From positions 57,808,108 through 57,872,107 of the forward strand of contig OX393577.1 of assembly GCA_947652605.1 (NCBI GenBank): DNA of 64,000 nucleotides, written 5' to 3'. The stretch comes from Elmis aenea (taxonomy: Eukaryota; Arthropoda; Insecta; Coleoptera; Elmidae). The notes under the pieces were generated by a model that worked only from the letters and a program-made list of their open reading frames with translations, was not told where the DNA came from and ran no database searches. Both the position numbers and the translations under genes were made by a program. This document shows, piece after piece, positions 43,263-55,571 of the stretch (positions are counted from its first letter, which is position 1; every line of letters starts with the position of its first letter).

Positions 43263-44109
43263 TAGGGTTTCTCATATTTGACCATTTTGCTTGTCCCGGG
43301 ATTCCGGGAAGAAATCGGCCTTTGTCCCGGGATTTCCCGGGATCCCGGGATGTAATAAATTATGTCAATATTTTTAAATAAATAACCCAAAAAATTAAGG
43401 GAGCGGTTTATTACTTAAAAACAACTCTAAGTCATATAAATGTAATACATATTGCTCCACGTTTATTACAAATAATTCAATAATATTGGTGAGAGAAACA
43501 TACATTTGGGAATTATAACCTTTTTATTGCTATTTCATATTTATGAATACAACAATATAATGTTTACAATGAATTTTTGTAATGTGATTTAAGAAAACAA
43601 AGGTGATCTATGCTTCAGTCAATTAGTCTTTTTCTTAATTCATTAACAAAAAGTCCTGATGCATAAAATGCTCTCTCAGTCTCTATTAATGTAGGTGAAA
43701 TTGTCTTAAGAGCATCTAGCAGCAAAGAAACATCGTTATTATCAATAAAATTTTATTTATAAGCTATTTTGCTTTGAATTATCAGGGTACACAAAAATAA
43801 AACTGTAAAAGTATTTTGAAGATATTAACTTTGTAATGGAGACCGGGCTTCTTTGCGCCATACTAAAAGAGAAAAATTATTTTGAAGTTTTTCCATAATT
43901 TACTGTTAGTAAAGACATTTTAAGCATAAAATTCTGTTAAGTTATGATAGTATTACAAAGATCTTAGCACAAAATAAACGAAAGCAACACTTTTTTAAAA
44001 TCCCGGGAATTCCCGGGACAAAAAGCATTTCCCGGGAAATATAAAATAGCTTAAAATGGACCGGGATCCCGGGATCCCGGGATCCCGGGATCCCGGGAAA
44101 GAAACCCTA
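43263..44109 (-). mobile_element. hAT element, TAGGGTTT-ended, CCCGGGAT-rich ends
   Basis: The exact duplication ggttggat lies at 43255-43262 and 44110-44117, with ends TAGGGTTTC...GAAACCCTA. Subterminal CCCGGG/GGGATCCC units are iterated, with four 8-bp repeats at 44063-44097 and a shorter set at 43294-43352. The interior holds a hAT dimerisation remnant on the minus strand. Same terminal type as 2587-3878. Confidence 0.9.
43600..43745 (-). pseudogene. hAT transposase C-terminal dimerisation remnant
   Basis: The minus strand reads DNNDVSLLLDALKTISPTLI, then ETERAFYASGLFVNELRKRLID and a stop. This is the hAT C-terminal dimerisation motif (ISPT..E.ERAF..AG). The catalytic part is gone. A few diverged codons may continue past the stop. 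Confidence 0.75.
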
Positions 44110-44403
44110 GGTTGGATAAACAAATATTTGTACTTAGTTGAAATTGGATGTTTCTTAAAATTTTCTTACAAGCAAAGTTGCGTGAAATTAGGTTTAGATT
44201 CTAGAACATAACTGCATTTTAGTTATTAATATTGCATACTTACTGCGCACACTACGCAGTACGCATTCTTAAAAGAACCAGAAACGTCTTGTGGATTAAA
44301 AATTTTCCAAGGTTTTCTATTCAGGGTATAAATAGTGTAATGATTTGAGCGCTAAATTTTCAGCTAAGTGTAGTGTTTTTATGTCACTTGTTCCTGTAAA
44401 AAA

Positions 44404-45393
44404 TAAACAGTACGTTTGATATTCGAGTTTAAACATGGGAATCTCGCTTATTATAATAGCAAAGAGTAGTAGTATGTATTCGACAAAGTTGCTAAATTCT
44501 GTGCTCATTAATAATCCGAAGAGAAATTGGATATATTTCAAACGGTATACGAGAAAATTAGATGAAAAAAAACGAATAAACTGATTTTTGAAAATCATTT
44601 ATAATTCCCTTGAAGCCTAAAATAATGAGAATTTGTTAAAGCACTCCCTAAGCGCTACTTTTTTCTAGGTCATTAGTTTTTGTTTTATGACAGTCAATTT
44701 TTTTGCGCAATATGTTTTTTCTGAATTCATTGACGCATCACCCATAATATCTTACTACTATATTCATTGTCAAATTTGTAAACTTGTGTTTTGGACCACA
44801 ACCACTATAAATCGGGCAGCCTGATCATTGTAGTTTATATAATTACCATGACAACCGATCAAAAAACTAAACATTTTTAAGGCCTATCAATTGCCATCGT
44901 AATAAATTTCCATGAATGAACTTCAATAACGAAGCAAAACGCGATATGTTTTTTATTCGTGGAATAGGAATAGTTGTTTATTACAAAAACATCCGGAAAA
45001 AGTATATTTTTCTACATTAAAAGTAAATACCTTATATACAAAGCATGTGAATAGCGTATTACAAAGAACGGTATTGGAAATTAAACAATAAGATTAAGTT
45101 TTATAAAATGTAAAACAAATTAAAGATGTTCAAATAAATTTCCCAATTTTGCAATGCAATCTAAACAAGTAGAATTCCTATTCAATAAATAAAAAGTTAA
45201 AAAAAGTTGCTTTTTTTTCCTTATTGAAGTTCATCAGTACAAATTTATCAAGATGACAAGTAAAAGGCATCCAAAATTTTTAAGTTTCATACACTGCAAC
45301 GATAAACACCGAATTTAGCAACTTTAGAAAGTTTCATTCTACACTCTAGCTATTAAAATGAGCGAGATCCTCACGTTTAAACTCGAAAATTTA
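44404..45393. mobile_element. Foldback element, GAGATCCCCATG family
   Basis: 'tcgagtttaaacatgggaatctc' on the left is the inverted match of the block at 45362-45392. The arms continue with 'aaagttgctaaattc' on both sides (44486-44500 and, inverted, 45309-45325). The outer boundaries are approximate because clear TA-flanked ends were not seen. Confidence 0.5.
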
Positions 45394-45837
45394 GACTTTT
45401 GTTTAATTTTTTTTTTCTTAGACGTCTCTTTTCGAAGTTACATCCCCCTTAATGTGAGCGGTAAAATTAGGCTTTTATTTTATTTCTCAAATTTGGATAA
45501 ACGTAGAAGAATGATATTGAGTAGATGTTTTATATTTATTAAAAGGTTTCCCATAGTAATATTTTCATTTATCTTCCACCTTCACAGTGGGTTAAAAAGT
45601 GCAACCCAAGTTGATTTTTTAATCAGAGTTTTTAGTGGGTTAAAATATTTTAATTAAAAATATTTTTTTACGCTTGATCTATTTACCAACTTGTTTTATT
45701 GTTTAGTTTTTCCCGAAAAACCTACAGTTTTTGTATAAAAAATCAAATAAGTAAACATTCACCATTAAATATTCCAATAAAAAACGATTCATTTTGGTAG
45801 GTAGTTACCATTGTTTGTTTATGTTCATATTAGGTTG

Positions 45838-46045
45838 AAAGGGCGATGCATAGCTATCAGGGGCCACGTTAGTTGTAAACAGCGCATGTGTGTAATAATT
45901 CCAGTGTTAGTTCATGTTTTCATCCATGTACTGTTTTGACCGTCCGCAAATTAGTCCAAAAGTAGTCGGAAGGCAGCTGAAACAGCCGACTAACCGTCCG
46001 GTGGACTTTCAAATCGCTGCTGGAACGCACAGAATCCTGATAGTT
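45838..46045 (+). repeat. Internal copy of the 8252-8740 MITE
   Basis: 'agggcgatgcatagctatc' through 'gtactgttttgaccgt', 'cagccgactaa' and 'cctgatagt' follow the same order as 8478-8700. The terminal inverted repeats are absent. Confidence 0.7.
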
Positions 46046-47175
46046 TATGGAATAGTAAAAACCTAACCTAATACTTACAAGTTTTTTATCCAAAAGGATA
46101 AATAGCTATGAGAATTTTATTGACACTTTCTATAACTGTAGCAAGTGGAGAATGAAGTTTTTCAAACTTAAAATTAATCCAGACCTTTCTAAGGTCTACG
46201 ATGTTACAAGATAGACTTTCCACTTTGGACGTCTATTGATTAAGAATTACTTCGCCAAAAATCTAGATTTTTTTGCTCCAACTGAAGATAAAAAGGTCCA
46301 AAAAATTTGCTACGGATATTAATCGCAATAGCAACTTTTGCTATCATTTTTATCTCATTTTAGTGCATAGACTTTTATTTTTAGAATATCCGAAATTCAG
46401 GAGGCCTGCAGATTAATTAAACTTAGTTCAAAATTTTCTTTATATTTGTTTTTGTTAAATTCTTTTTTAATCTCAAAATTGTATGGTTTTCTCTTTTGAC
46501 GAACGAAGTCAATGTGTTTTTTGTACTAATAATTATGTAATAAAATATAGCAATTTTCTTATTTTGTAAGGGACCCTAAGAACTCCGCCCTAGGGCACCA
46601 AGGAGGGGATAAGGCCGGCACTGAGCTGGTACTAAACTTTTCTTGCAAATAAAGTGCTTAAACGCATTTTTAAAATCGTAATAAATCGTTTTTCAAAAAT
46701 CTTTTCATTTTTCCACTTTTCATAGACTTAAGAAATTAATAAACTAGATTTTAAGCACCTTCACTTTCACAAATACACCCCAAATAGAATAAAGAATGAA
46801 ACAATGTTAAGATGTGGATTTTGTTTTTTACAGGCTACTAGTTTTTCTCTTTATCTCAATCAGTTCAGCTTGGCTGCATTAGTATACGCCGACACATTTT
46901 TCGTACACCTACTAAATTATTTACATTTTCTCCTGTAATGAATTCCTTGAATTGAAACATGATCTGATAAGATTAAATAAGGAATATTAATAATTTAGAC
47001 ACAAATAAACAAGAACTTTATAAAAGTAAAAAACAATGTGGGTAGTGTTTTATTTTTTTATTAGTTGAACAGACATTGTTTATTGGCATTAATATTCTAC
47101 TGTGCACAATATCAATGTAGTTCTTATGGAACGACACGGTAGGCGCACAGTCCAAGCACTACTACATGTTGTACT
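46046..47175. other. Mostly featureless; hAT-like end at 46555-46621
   Basis: 46555-46621 is GC-rich and ends 'aaggccggcactg', whose reverse CAGTGCCGGCCTTATCC looks like a hAT terminus. No partner is visible. Confidence 0.35.
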
Positions 47176-47230
47176 TTAACACCTTCGCGGACAGCGGCTG
47201 CATATGCAGTCATTTCAGAGCAATGAATTG

Positions 47231-47307
47231 GGACACATCTGCATTTATGCAGATGTGTCCAGGAGAAGCAAAAGCAAAACATGACTGCGTTTGCAGTCAT
47301 GTTTTGC
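47231..47307. repeat. Two strong hairpins inside the piggyBac-like element
   Basis: 47231-47260 is GGACACATCTGCAT with a 2-nt loop and a perfect 14-bp partner. 47274-47307 is GCAAAACATGACTGC with a 4-nt loop and a perfect 15-bp partner. Related ACTGC/GCAGT motifs recur near 47206, 47451, 47776 and 47810. Confidence 0.9.
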
Positions 47308-47950
47308 GTTTCAATATAATATGTAGGTAGATATACATTGACTGTCTATGAATATTCCATGTAAACACGGGGTACTGTCCATATACATTTTTTAATAGCA
47401 TTTGTAAAAAACTCCTACTTCCGAAATAAAAACTCTACTCATAGTGCCACGACTGCGTTTGCAGTCACGTCTCAGTGTGTTTAAATGCGGTGGAGTAAAA
47501 GGTGCGCTTATTGGTGTATTCTCGAGGTACAGATCATTTTATCAATTTTATACATATTTAAATATAAAATATGTATATATGCAAATATGAATCCAAAACA
47601 AGAAGCATGTTTATTGCAAATATACGAAGATAAATTTTTTGTTTATTGTAGAATAAAATTTCTTCGTGTAAAATTATTGTCTGCTTACTTTTTTTATCTG
47701 TCTAACTAGGTAAATGTAACCTATTTTTACTATTATTACGAATTTATTATTTTCTCAAAATATGGTATGGGACACGACTGCTTATGCAGCTAAATTGATC
47801 TACTGGGACATGACTGCATATACAGAAATCTTTTTTTATATCGAAAAACGCAATGATATTCATTTTTACATAGTGCACATGTATTTTGAGAGTGAAATGA
47901 GTAACATGACCTAAAAAAAAACAGAGTGCGCTTTTTGGAAGCCATAGTAC

Positions 47951-49769
47951 CAGGGTTTATTTAAAAAATCAAAAATTTAAAAATACACAATCATGTTTGA
48001 TTTTTTTAATATTTTTTTAAGAAATTTGCCTATTTGTCCTTTTCACAACTAATTTATTCATTATTCACGCTATATTATATCTTCTATACAGCGTCATTTA
48101 AATGAAAAAGTTTTTTATTCTCGATAAAAGTTGGTAGATGAGACCTAAAATTAATTTCAAAATGGAAAGAATTTCATAAAAATTCATACGATACTAGATT
48201 TTAGCGATTTCAAAAATATTCCAAGAGCTTTATTTTATGAGTTACAAAAAAAAACATCAAGAAAGATTGTTCAGATTTCAAAAATACGACCAAAGGTGAA
48301 ATATGTCGTTAAAATGTCAAAATAGATTTATATAACACTAGATTTAACGATTTTAGAAATATTCAAAACTTGTAAAGTGTAGTTTACAATTTTAATAAAT
48401 TATCGTTTTCCCTTGATTTTTTCTAACTCCTTAAAGAAGAGCACTTTAATTTTGCGAATTGTTTTAAAATCTCTAAAAGCTAGTGTTGTATGAACTGTTA
48501 TCGAGCTTTTTTAGACTTAAAATAAGATTTAGACCAGAGGTTCCCAAACTTTTTGTCTCGTAGACCACTTGCCATGTTTTTCGGTTTTGGGTAGACCCCC
48601 TGCTTACCTGATATTGATTTTTTGCAAATTCATCTACAAAATAAAAACCTACACCCAGAGAAAATAAAAACGTACGCGGGCTGAGCTGCGGGCAACTGAT
48701 AGTTTTTATAATAATTCTTAAACAGTTTCATATATCAGAAAATATACCTAATAACTTAAATTTTAATATAAATCTTCATCACGTTTCATAAACATTTATG
48801 TTTTAAAAATTTTTACTTCATAGGCACTTTTATAATTTATGTAGATAGATATTATGTCTTTATATTATAAGGTAGTATTATGTAAGTAAATAGGAGTAGG
48901 TACTATCTGTGTGTGGATTATTCCATTCATGGAATGCCAAAATTAAAGTCACGACCTGCTATATGAAATCCACTATCGTTGACCCCCATTTTCATTTCAT
49001 GGACCCCCAATATTTTTTTTCGGTCACATGGACCCCTTGCAGGTCGTCGTCGACCCCTGGGGGTCGATATAGACCACTTTGGGAATCACTGATTTAGACC
49101 ATGCACCAACTTTTCTAAAGAATAACATTTTCCGATTAATAGATAATAAAAAACTTATCTATTAGTTGCAACCTTTTTAAATGTTAACACTACTATAAAA
49201 TTCGAAAATAAAATTATAAAGTCAAATTTTTTATTTCTAAACAATTATTTCCCAAGAATTTTTTTGTTAGTTTTAAAATAAGGGCACTTTACTTTTGCCA
49301 ATATTTTTAAAAAACTTTAAATCAAGTGTCATGAATATTTTTCCATCTTAAAATTAGTTATAATTCATGCATCAGCTTTTATCAGGAATAAAATTTTCTG
49401 AGAAATCGATAATAAAAAACTTTTCCAATTGTTACGGAGTTTTTGAATAAGACTGTAGATCTTTTGACTCCAAACTTAATTATTATTGTGAAAATTTACA
49501 ACCTAAATCTACCGGAATGCGTTTCTAACAAGAAAATTCCTGTGGAGACTTTATTTCTCCATGACCTATAATAAGCCAATAGGCAATATTTCCGGCGGTT
49601 CTTTAAGCGGGTGGAATAAAACTTGCATTTAATTTATATGTGACGTGTCACGTTGAATCGTCAAAAAAAGTTTGATTTAAATCATGATTTTAATTTTTTA
49701 AAATCAACTGATTTAAATCATGATTTAAATCGTGATTTAAATCAATTAATTTAAATCGGGCCAACCCTG
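47951..49769. mobile_element. hAT element inserted in the piggyBac-like MITE
   Basis: The exact duplication catagtac lies at 47943-47950 and 49770-49777, with ends CAGGGTTTATTTAAAAAATC and, inverted, CAGGGTTGGCCCGATTTAAA. GATTTAAATC units line the right end, as in 33840-35059. No transposase is visible. Confidence 0.9.
48535..49091. mobile_element. hAT MITE inserted in the hAT
   Basis: The exact duplication atttagac lies at 48527-48534 and 49092-49099. The ends CAGAGGTTCCCAAA and, inverted, CAGTGATTCCCAAA match. GACCCCC/GGGGGTC blocks lie inside. Third level of the nest. Confidence 0.9.
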
Positions 49770-49791
49770 CATAGTACCGCGAAGGTGTTAA

Positions 49792-50640
49792 TCCAATGTG
49801 CCAATTAAATATAATCGATTGTCATAATTTTAATTTTAAGCAATTGTGAATTTTTATCACTAAAACCACATTTTCGCCATTAGCCACACAATCAAAATTT
49901 TACCTACTCTCGACAATCCATGGATGTTAAACACAAAACCAATGCTAATAAAACTAATGGTTTTCCAATTTAAAGGAGGCTATTAAAACACGACGTTTAA
50001 TTATCATATTTCGCTATAATTGACATGCTTCACTACACCAGAAATAAAATTTTAATGGTGTAATTTGATGAAATAACATCGTAATGAGGTGGTGCATCAC
50101 AAACAACTAACGTTACATAAAACGAAACCTAGGAACAACGATCTGTTTCCACGTGGCAGTTAAGGGGATTGCGTGGACGTTTAAGCTGTTCTTTTTATGA
50201 AAAATGCGGCTTTGGTTCATTATTTACTTTTTAACTTTAATTTAATCCCTGTTATGTAGATTCAATCGACGATAATAAACGAACGAATGAACATTTGTGG
50301 TGTGAGGTAAAATGCACATGTTTAATTTAAATTCAAAGCAAATATCGAATACCAAATATGTATAGGTATTTAATTTACATAGCATTAAAACCTGATATTA
50401 ATAATTATTATTTGTTTGTTGTTGTTTAAATTAAGTAGTAATAAAAACATTTTTTATTGCAAAATTATGTTTAATTCTTTAGAGGAAGTTAATTTCGCAA
50501 CATACCGGTTTTTCTGTAAAAAGGCCAATAGGCCTGTATTTGGTTTATGCAGTTTTGAGGATACCTTGTCGACCCCATATAAAAAAAACCACGCGCTTCT
50601 ATAGGGAACTGGATTCTTAACCTGATTTAATATAACGTGT
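49792..50640. other. No recognisable feature
   Basis: AT-rich, apparently unique sequence. Confidence 0.4.
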
Positions 50641-50646
50641 AGAATA

Positions 50647-51291
50647 CAGCTGGGCCAAAAGTATGAAAACGCTGCTGTAACTTCGTAAATAAAAGTTTTA
50701 TGATAAATGTTTTAGAACAACAAAAATAGCAAATCGTTACCTACATTTTGACTCACTTTAATTTTTTTTTTTTTCCAAACGTCTTCAATTAACAGGCGAT
50801 TGTGATAATTTTTATATTGTAAGCTTTTTTTCTCTGTAATTGACAGAGGTTTTTTCTCTTTTCTTAGTGTTATAAACGTACATTTTTGAGAAAAATGTTT
50901 TAAAATTATGTATTATTTTTCACAAAATCGTTGTATTTGACTAAACAAAACACGATCGCTTTAGTAATTGACATTTTATAACTTGTCTAATTGTGTTTTG
51001 TTATGCTTCGACGAAAAATCATTATTTTGTGAGTATTAAATTATTAAATGCTCACAAATTAATGATTTTTAATCGAAAAATAACAAAACACAATTAGACA
51101 AGTTATAAACTGTGAATTACTACAGGGATTTGCTTATTTTTTAATTAAATACAACGATTTTGTGAAAAATAATAAATAATTTTTACCCAAAGTTTACAAT
51201 TTTTTGGAAAAAAAATTGTATTTAGGCCCTTATTAACTTTCGATAAGGAATTACTTCGTGAATTTTTTCGCAATATTTAAGAAACCCCCTG
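50647..51291. mobile_element. Foldback element around 51050
   Basis: The right end CCCCCTG is followed by TA at 51292-51293; the left end CAGCTGGGCC is preceded by TA at 50645-50646. The centre is a long palindrome: 'ttataacttgtctaattgtg' (50978-50997) pairs with 51090-51109, and 'cacaaaatcgttgtattt' (50921-50938) pairs with its inverse at 51151-51166. The arms are imperfect farther out. Confidence 0.65.
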
Positions 51292-51299
51292 TATATATA

Positions 51300-51650
51300 A
51301 AATGTTTGCTATCTATATTTAATAACGTAGCGATTGTCGTTTGAAAGTTATTTTTGTACTAAAAAACTATGCATTTAAATTATTAAATTCAATTCTATGG
51401 TAATTTATTTTTTAAAAATTATTAAAAAAAAGTCGCTAATTCACCAAACGATCGTATGAATATTTAATAAATAAAATAAAAAAATTTTAAATAGATGATT
51501 TATTAATTTTTAATCTTAAACGAAAGATAAAAGTTTCGTTTTCGTTCTTGTTTTGGTTCTGTAGAAAATTTTAGTTACTTAGTTATTTCTTTTACGGAAA
51601 CGTTTCGTTCTTAGTCTCTGATGGTAACTGACTCTAAATAAACTTACAGC
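51300..51650. other. No recognisable feature
   Basis: AT-rich sequence. Confidence 0.4.
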
Positions 51651-51656
51651 AGAGAG

Positions 51657-52225
51657 TTGCCGAATTTGGACCACCTAAACTTATTTTAATATACAGTTAC
51701 AGAGATATAAAAGTATTTTTAATAAAAAGGAAGTAGTAACAAAAAATGAGAACAGTGATTAATCAACTCATTAAAATTGTTTCATCGTCCAATCAGAGAA
51801 AATGGTTTCCCAGGATGGACCACCACCACGATTTTCTTAAGCACAGTTGAAGCTAAAGTTCTTATTGATTTTTGAACTCACTCTAGCACACTGTGTATCG
51901 ACCCAAGTGTGACATTATATATATATTATAGATTATTATTATTTTATATATTATAATATTAGGTATATCATCATTTTTTTCTTTGTTTCTTCACATATAA
52001 TACAAAACCATGAAGTTTTAGTTTTTATTCTTTGTCTTTTTAGTCCAATATTTGTGGATTTTACTTCATTAATTTTTTTCTCTTTTGGCTTGATCTAATT
52101 CCAATTTATGACGATTACTTGTTATTACAACTGCTTTCTGGGCTATTCCTTCAGTTCGAGAAGACGACGGACCGGTCCAAATCAGGCGACTGCTTGTGGT
52201 CCAACCTGAGCAAAAAAAAATATTT
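51657..52225 (-). pseudogene. Possible pogo-type remnant
   Basis: Contains TTGGACC/GGTCCAA motifs like the pogo element at 23194-24980 (51666, 52172, 52198). A minus-strand stretch (EGIAQKAVVITSNRHKLELDQ) resembles the linker after the catalytic domain of pogo transposases. No ends or duplication are clear. Confidence 0.3.
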
Positions 52226-52229
52226 TACC

Positions 52230-53060
52230 TGACCTTACGTTTGAACTAGAATAATAAAACTATCATAGTAAATTGTTAGTACAGGCTTAAAACAGGGTTA
52301 CTTTCTTTAGATATAATAACATATTTTGCTACTTACTTTAAAAAAGCCTAAAGAAAATTAATCTTTTGTTAAAATACTTAATTGATGATTTCTAAATACC
52401 AACACCTCTTTACAAACTGCAGCCACGGGGTGCTCCGTCATAAAATGATTTCATCAGCCAAGTTTATGTTCATACAACCAAAATTGCCTATTTTATGGCG
52501 CAAATGCCTTATACATATCAAGTTACTATAGTAGGTGATGTTCCAATTAAGACTAATCTCTAAATAACGATATTGATTTACCGTGTGTTAGTATTAAAGT
52601 ATCAAGTAATTAAGTTTATTAATTTTTACAATTTTTTGACGAAACCCCTTCTATTGCTTCGTGGAACCCAATTAGGGAAACGCTGCTCTAATCATAAGTG
52701 TATTTTTATTTATCACACCTTAAGAACAGTGAAAACTATTATCATCGCAAAAACAATTAAATAATTACACAACTAATTTCATATTTTAATTGAAACGAAA
52801 CTTTAAATGAACCGTACTATTCCATTTATAATTAAAAACAAGTGTAGGTACAAAACAATTAATTTTAATTGTCGGAAGTTTGAAACAAATGTCGCAATTA
52901 GTGATGACAGCCGCGAAACGTTTAAAATATGCAAAATAAATGAGACATTTTACATACAGGTCATTCTAGGGGACCTAAAAAACAATACACTGCACTAATT
53001 TTTTGTAAATTTTGAACTATTTTTTACGGTTATTATTACTTATACTGAATTTACTTATTG
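52230..53060. other. No recognisable feature
   Basis: AT-rich sequence up to the hAT duplication. Two roughly 60-codon frames (52573 and 52807) show no family resemblance. Confidence 0.4.
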
Positions 53061-53369
53061 CTTAAAGGCAGGGCCGGTCCAAGGCACGATGCAAGTGATG
53101 CACAGCATCAGGGCGCCTTACAAGATTATTTCTTTAAATAAAATAAAATGTATGCTGTTTTAAAAATTTTAAAATGTCAACCAAATTAAACGTCAAAACG
53201 AATTTATTTTAAATAAGCTAGTATAAAAATAAATTTAAAACACGTGCCAGTATGAATGGGGCTTCCATTCGACAAATTACACAGGAAATAGATTTGAACC
53301 GCGCGCCACCACAGAACTCGGCTAATCAGAGAGTGGGCAAAGCTCTGTGACTTCAATTTAAATATAAGT

Positions 53370-54530
53370 GATATGAGAGGACAAGGCTACGATAACGGCG
53401 CAAATATGACAGGTAAAAATAAAGGAGTTCAAAAGCGTATTCAAAATTTAAATCCCAGGGCTTTTTTTACTCCGTGCATTCGTTGAATTTAGTTGTGAAT
53501 GATGCCGCGAAAATGAATTTTGAAACAATTAGTTTTTCTACGTCATTTAAGAACTTCATAATTTTTTTAGTAGTTCTACTAAGAGATGGGACATTTAAAA
53601 AAATAATTTATCAAAATTAGCAATAAAACCTTTGTCTGCAACTAGATGGTAATCTAGAGTTGAAGCACTACGACCATTGAGATATGGAATATGGAAAATA
53701 TACGACACATTAATAGAAAGTTTTGAAAATAATAATAACGACTACAAAGTCGACATGAGGTACAAAGTTTAGCTAAAAAAATTAAAAATTTCAAATTTAT
53801 TTGTTCTCCTATTTTATGGTATGAAGTATTGAGCAGAGTAAATGTGGTAAATAAAATGTTACAAGGTGTTAAGCAGTATTTAAAAAGTGCATTAAATGCA
53901 TTAGACAATTTAATATGTTTCACAAAGGAATTAAGAACAGATAAGGGTTTTAATGAAATTTTTGAATCTGCAAAAGAACTAGCTACAGAGTTAGAAATTG
54001 CACCAAAATTTATTCTATCAATAAATATATGAAGACGTAATATAAAGAAACAATTTATTTACGAATCTGCCGATGAAACACCGATTGATCTTAAAGATAA
54101 ATTAATTTTTTTTTAAATGCCATTTTAGAAATAGTACTGAAGTCTTTAGAAGACAGTAGCCAACTTAAAAATCACAACGATATGGACAAAGAAATTTTAA
54201 AAAAACGTAACACATCGAAAGTATACTTACGGATGGAATGGTACAGACAAGAATATAAGTGCATTAGAATTATTATTTGATGAATTAAAGGTTTAAGGTG
54301 ACTTTGAAGATCTTAATACTTATTCAGATACAATTAATTGACATATTAAATTTTTTTTGTGCCAACAATTTGGAGTGTGTATTTGGAACTGTAACCATTG
54401 CTCTACGATTTTTTTAACTTTGCCCGTAACAGTAGCTTTTACCGAAAGATCTTTCTCGAAATTACAAAAAATAAAAAATTACTTAAGGTCATCCATGTCT
54501 CAAGATCGGTTAGCAGGCAGTAGCGGGAAA
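53370..54530 (+). pseudogene. ZMYM1-like hAT transposase, C-terminal half
   Basis: The plus strand shows DMRGQGYDNGANMTGKNKGV and NLNPRAFFTPC. After a shift comes SLNLVVNDAA, then the open stretch MLQGVKQYLKSALNALDNLI, and finally LPVTVAFTERSFSKLQKIK and NYLRSSMSQDRLAG, the hAT dimerisation core with its SER-type motif. The order is right for a ZMYM1-like transposase from catalytic region to dimerisation domain. Frames change several times. The N-terminal TTF/BED-like part expected upstream is absent; a piece of that kind lies inverted downstream. The end is cut at about 54528 by foreign sequence. Confidence 0.8.
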
Positions 54531-54599
54531 TTCAACCGGCCCGGGAAAAACCTGCTAGACCGGCCCCAAAAAAAAAGAATGACCCAAAAAAATTTAATT

Positions 54600-55500
54600 T
54601 GAAAATGTTTTCATATTTAGATAATAATAAAATTATTTCTAAAAAAATTCCATGTTCAGTTTCATTATGCTCTAATGAAAGTGAATTAGCAGATTCCTGT
54701 GAGCCCGAAAAGCTAAACCCCCTTTTCCAATTAGTTTTACATCTATAATTCTTTCCAATACTTGTTTGCGTTCAAGAGCATTTTTTTTTTGACGTAAGCT
54801 ACCTTCATTTAAGAATATTAAACCATAAATATCTTTACTTTTAAGTTTAAGCATATGCCTATAAACACAATTTTCATGGATCTTATTATTTTCATGTTCT
54901 TTAGCACGTTGCAGAGTATGCTTCCAGTCATCCAGTCTTTCATTCCATCATTTACAAACGAACATTCGTTCTTATCACTGTATGCCAAGCACACGGAACA
55001 AAATAGAGATTCTTTTTCTAAACAATATGATAACCATCGTCTGCTATTTTATCATCTCTGTAAAATATAACATTTGGCTTAAATGGCCAATAAGTTACAT
55101 CACCAATAGTTGGCTGACAGGGATGTTTGTTAAAAAAATACTCAAAATTTTGACTTGTTGGTTTTGTGAAATAACTAGCTGTTAAGCATTCAAAATATTT
55201 GTTACTTGGTAAGTTAGACTTGAACATGACGACTTTGCGTTGATAATCGACGTTTCAATTTTGTCCGTTTCAATGGGGCAGTTTAGATTGTCTTCTTTTG
55301 TCGAATTTGATGAATGCTATTCTTGATCACTGATTTTTCAACATCAGGTGCACTAACTTTAGAAGCTAAAGCAAACAAATCACTTAACTTGAATTTTTTA
55401 TTAGCAACTTCGTGCTTTTAGCCTTTTCTCTCTCTCTCTTTATTAGCACCTTTTCTTTTTCCCAGTTTTCCTTGATTAAAAACTATAACAAACTTTGATT
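54600..55500 (-). pseudogene. ZMYM1-like hAT transposase, N-terminal half, inverted
   Basis: The minus strand reads CQPTIGDVTYWPF near 55125, then FCSVCLAYSDKNECSFVNDG, then RIIDVKLIGKGGLAFRAHRN near 54700. These are the N-terminal TTF-type zinc-finger region and the 'RIIDV..L..RGLAFRGH' block of ZMYM1-like hAT transposases. Stops and frame changes break it. It is in the opposite orientation to the C-terminal half, so it came from a separate insertion or an inversion. Confidence 0.7.
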
Positions 55501-55571
55501 TTTTCCCTACACAATCTCAAAGCCAACGCGATCACAAGTATGACAAGTATCACAAGTATGACCTTTTGAAA

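Larger units (their letters stand above)
47180..49787. mobile_element. PiggyBac-like MITE carrying nested hATs
   Basis: TTAA lies at 47176-47179 and 49788-49791, with inverted ends CACCTTCGCGG and CCGCGAAGGTG. TTAA target sites are the hallmark of piggyBac. The interior has hairpins built on GACTGC...GCAGTC. Without the hAT at 47951-49769 it is about 780 bp and non-coding. Confidence 0.8.

Noticed and set aside
48909..49097. 62-codon frame on the plus strand
   Set aside because: It runs through the right end and target duplication of the hAT MITE 48535-49091.
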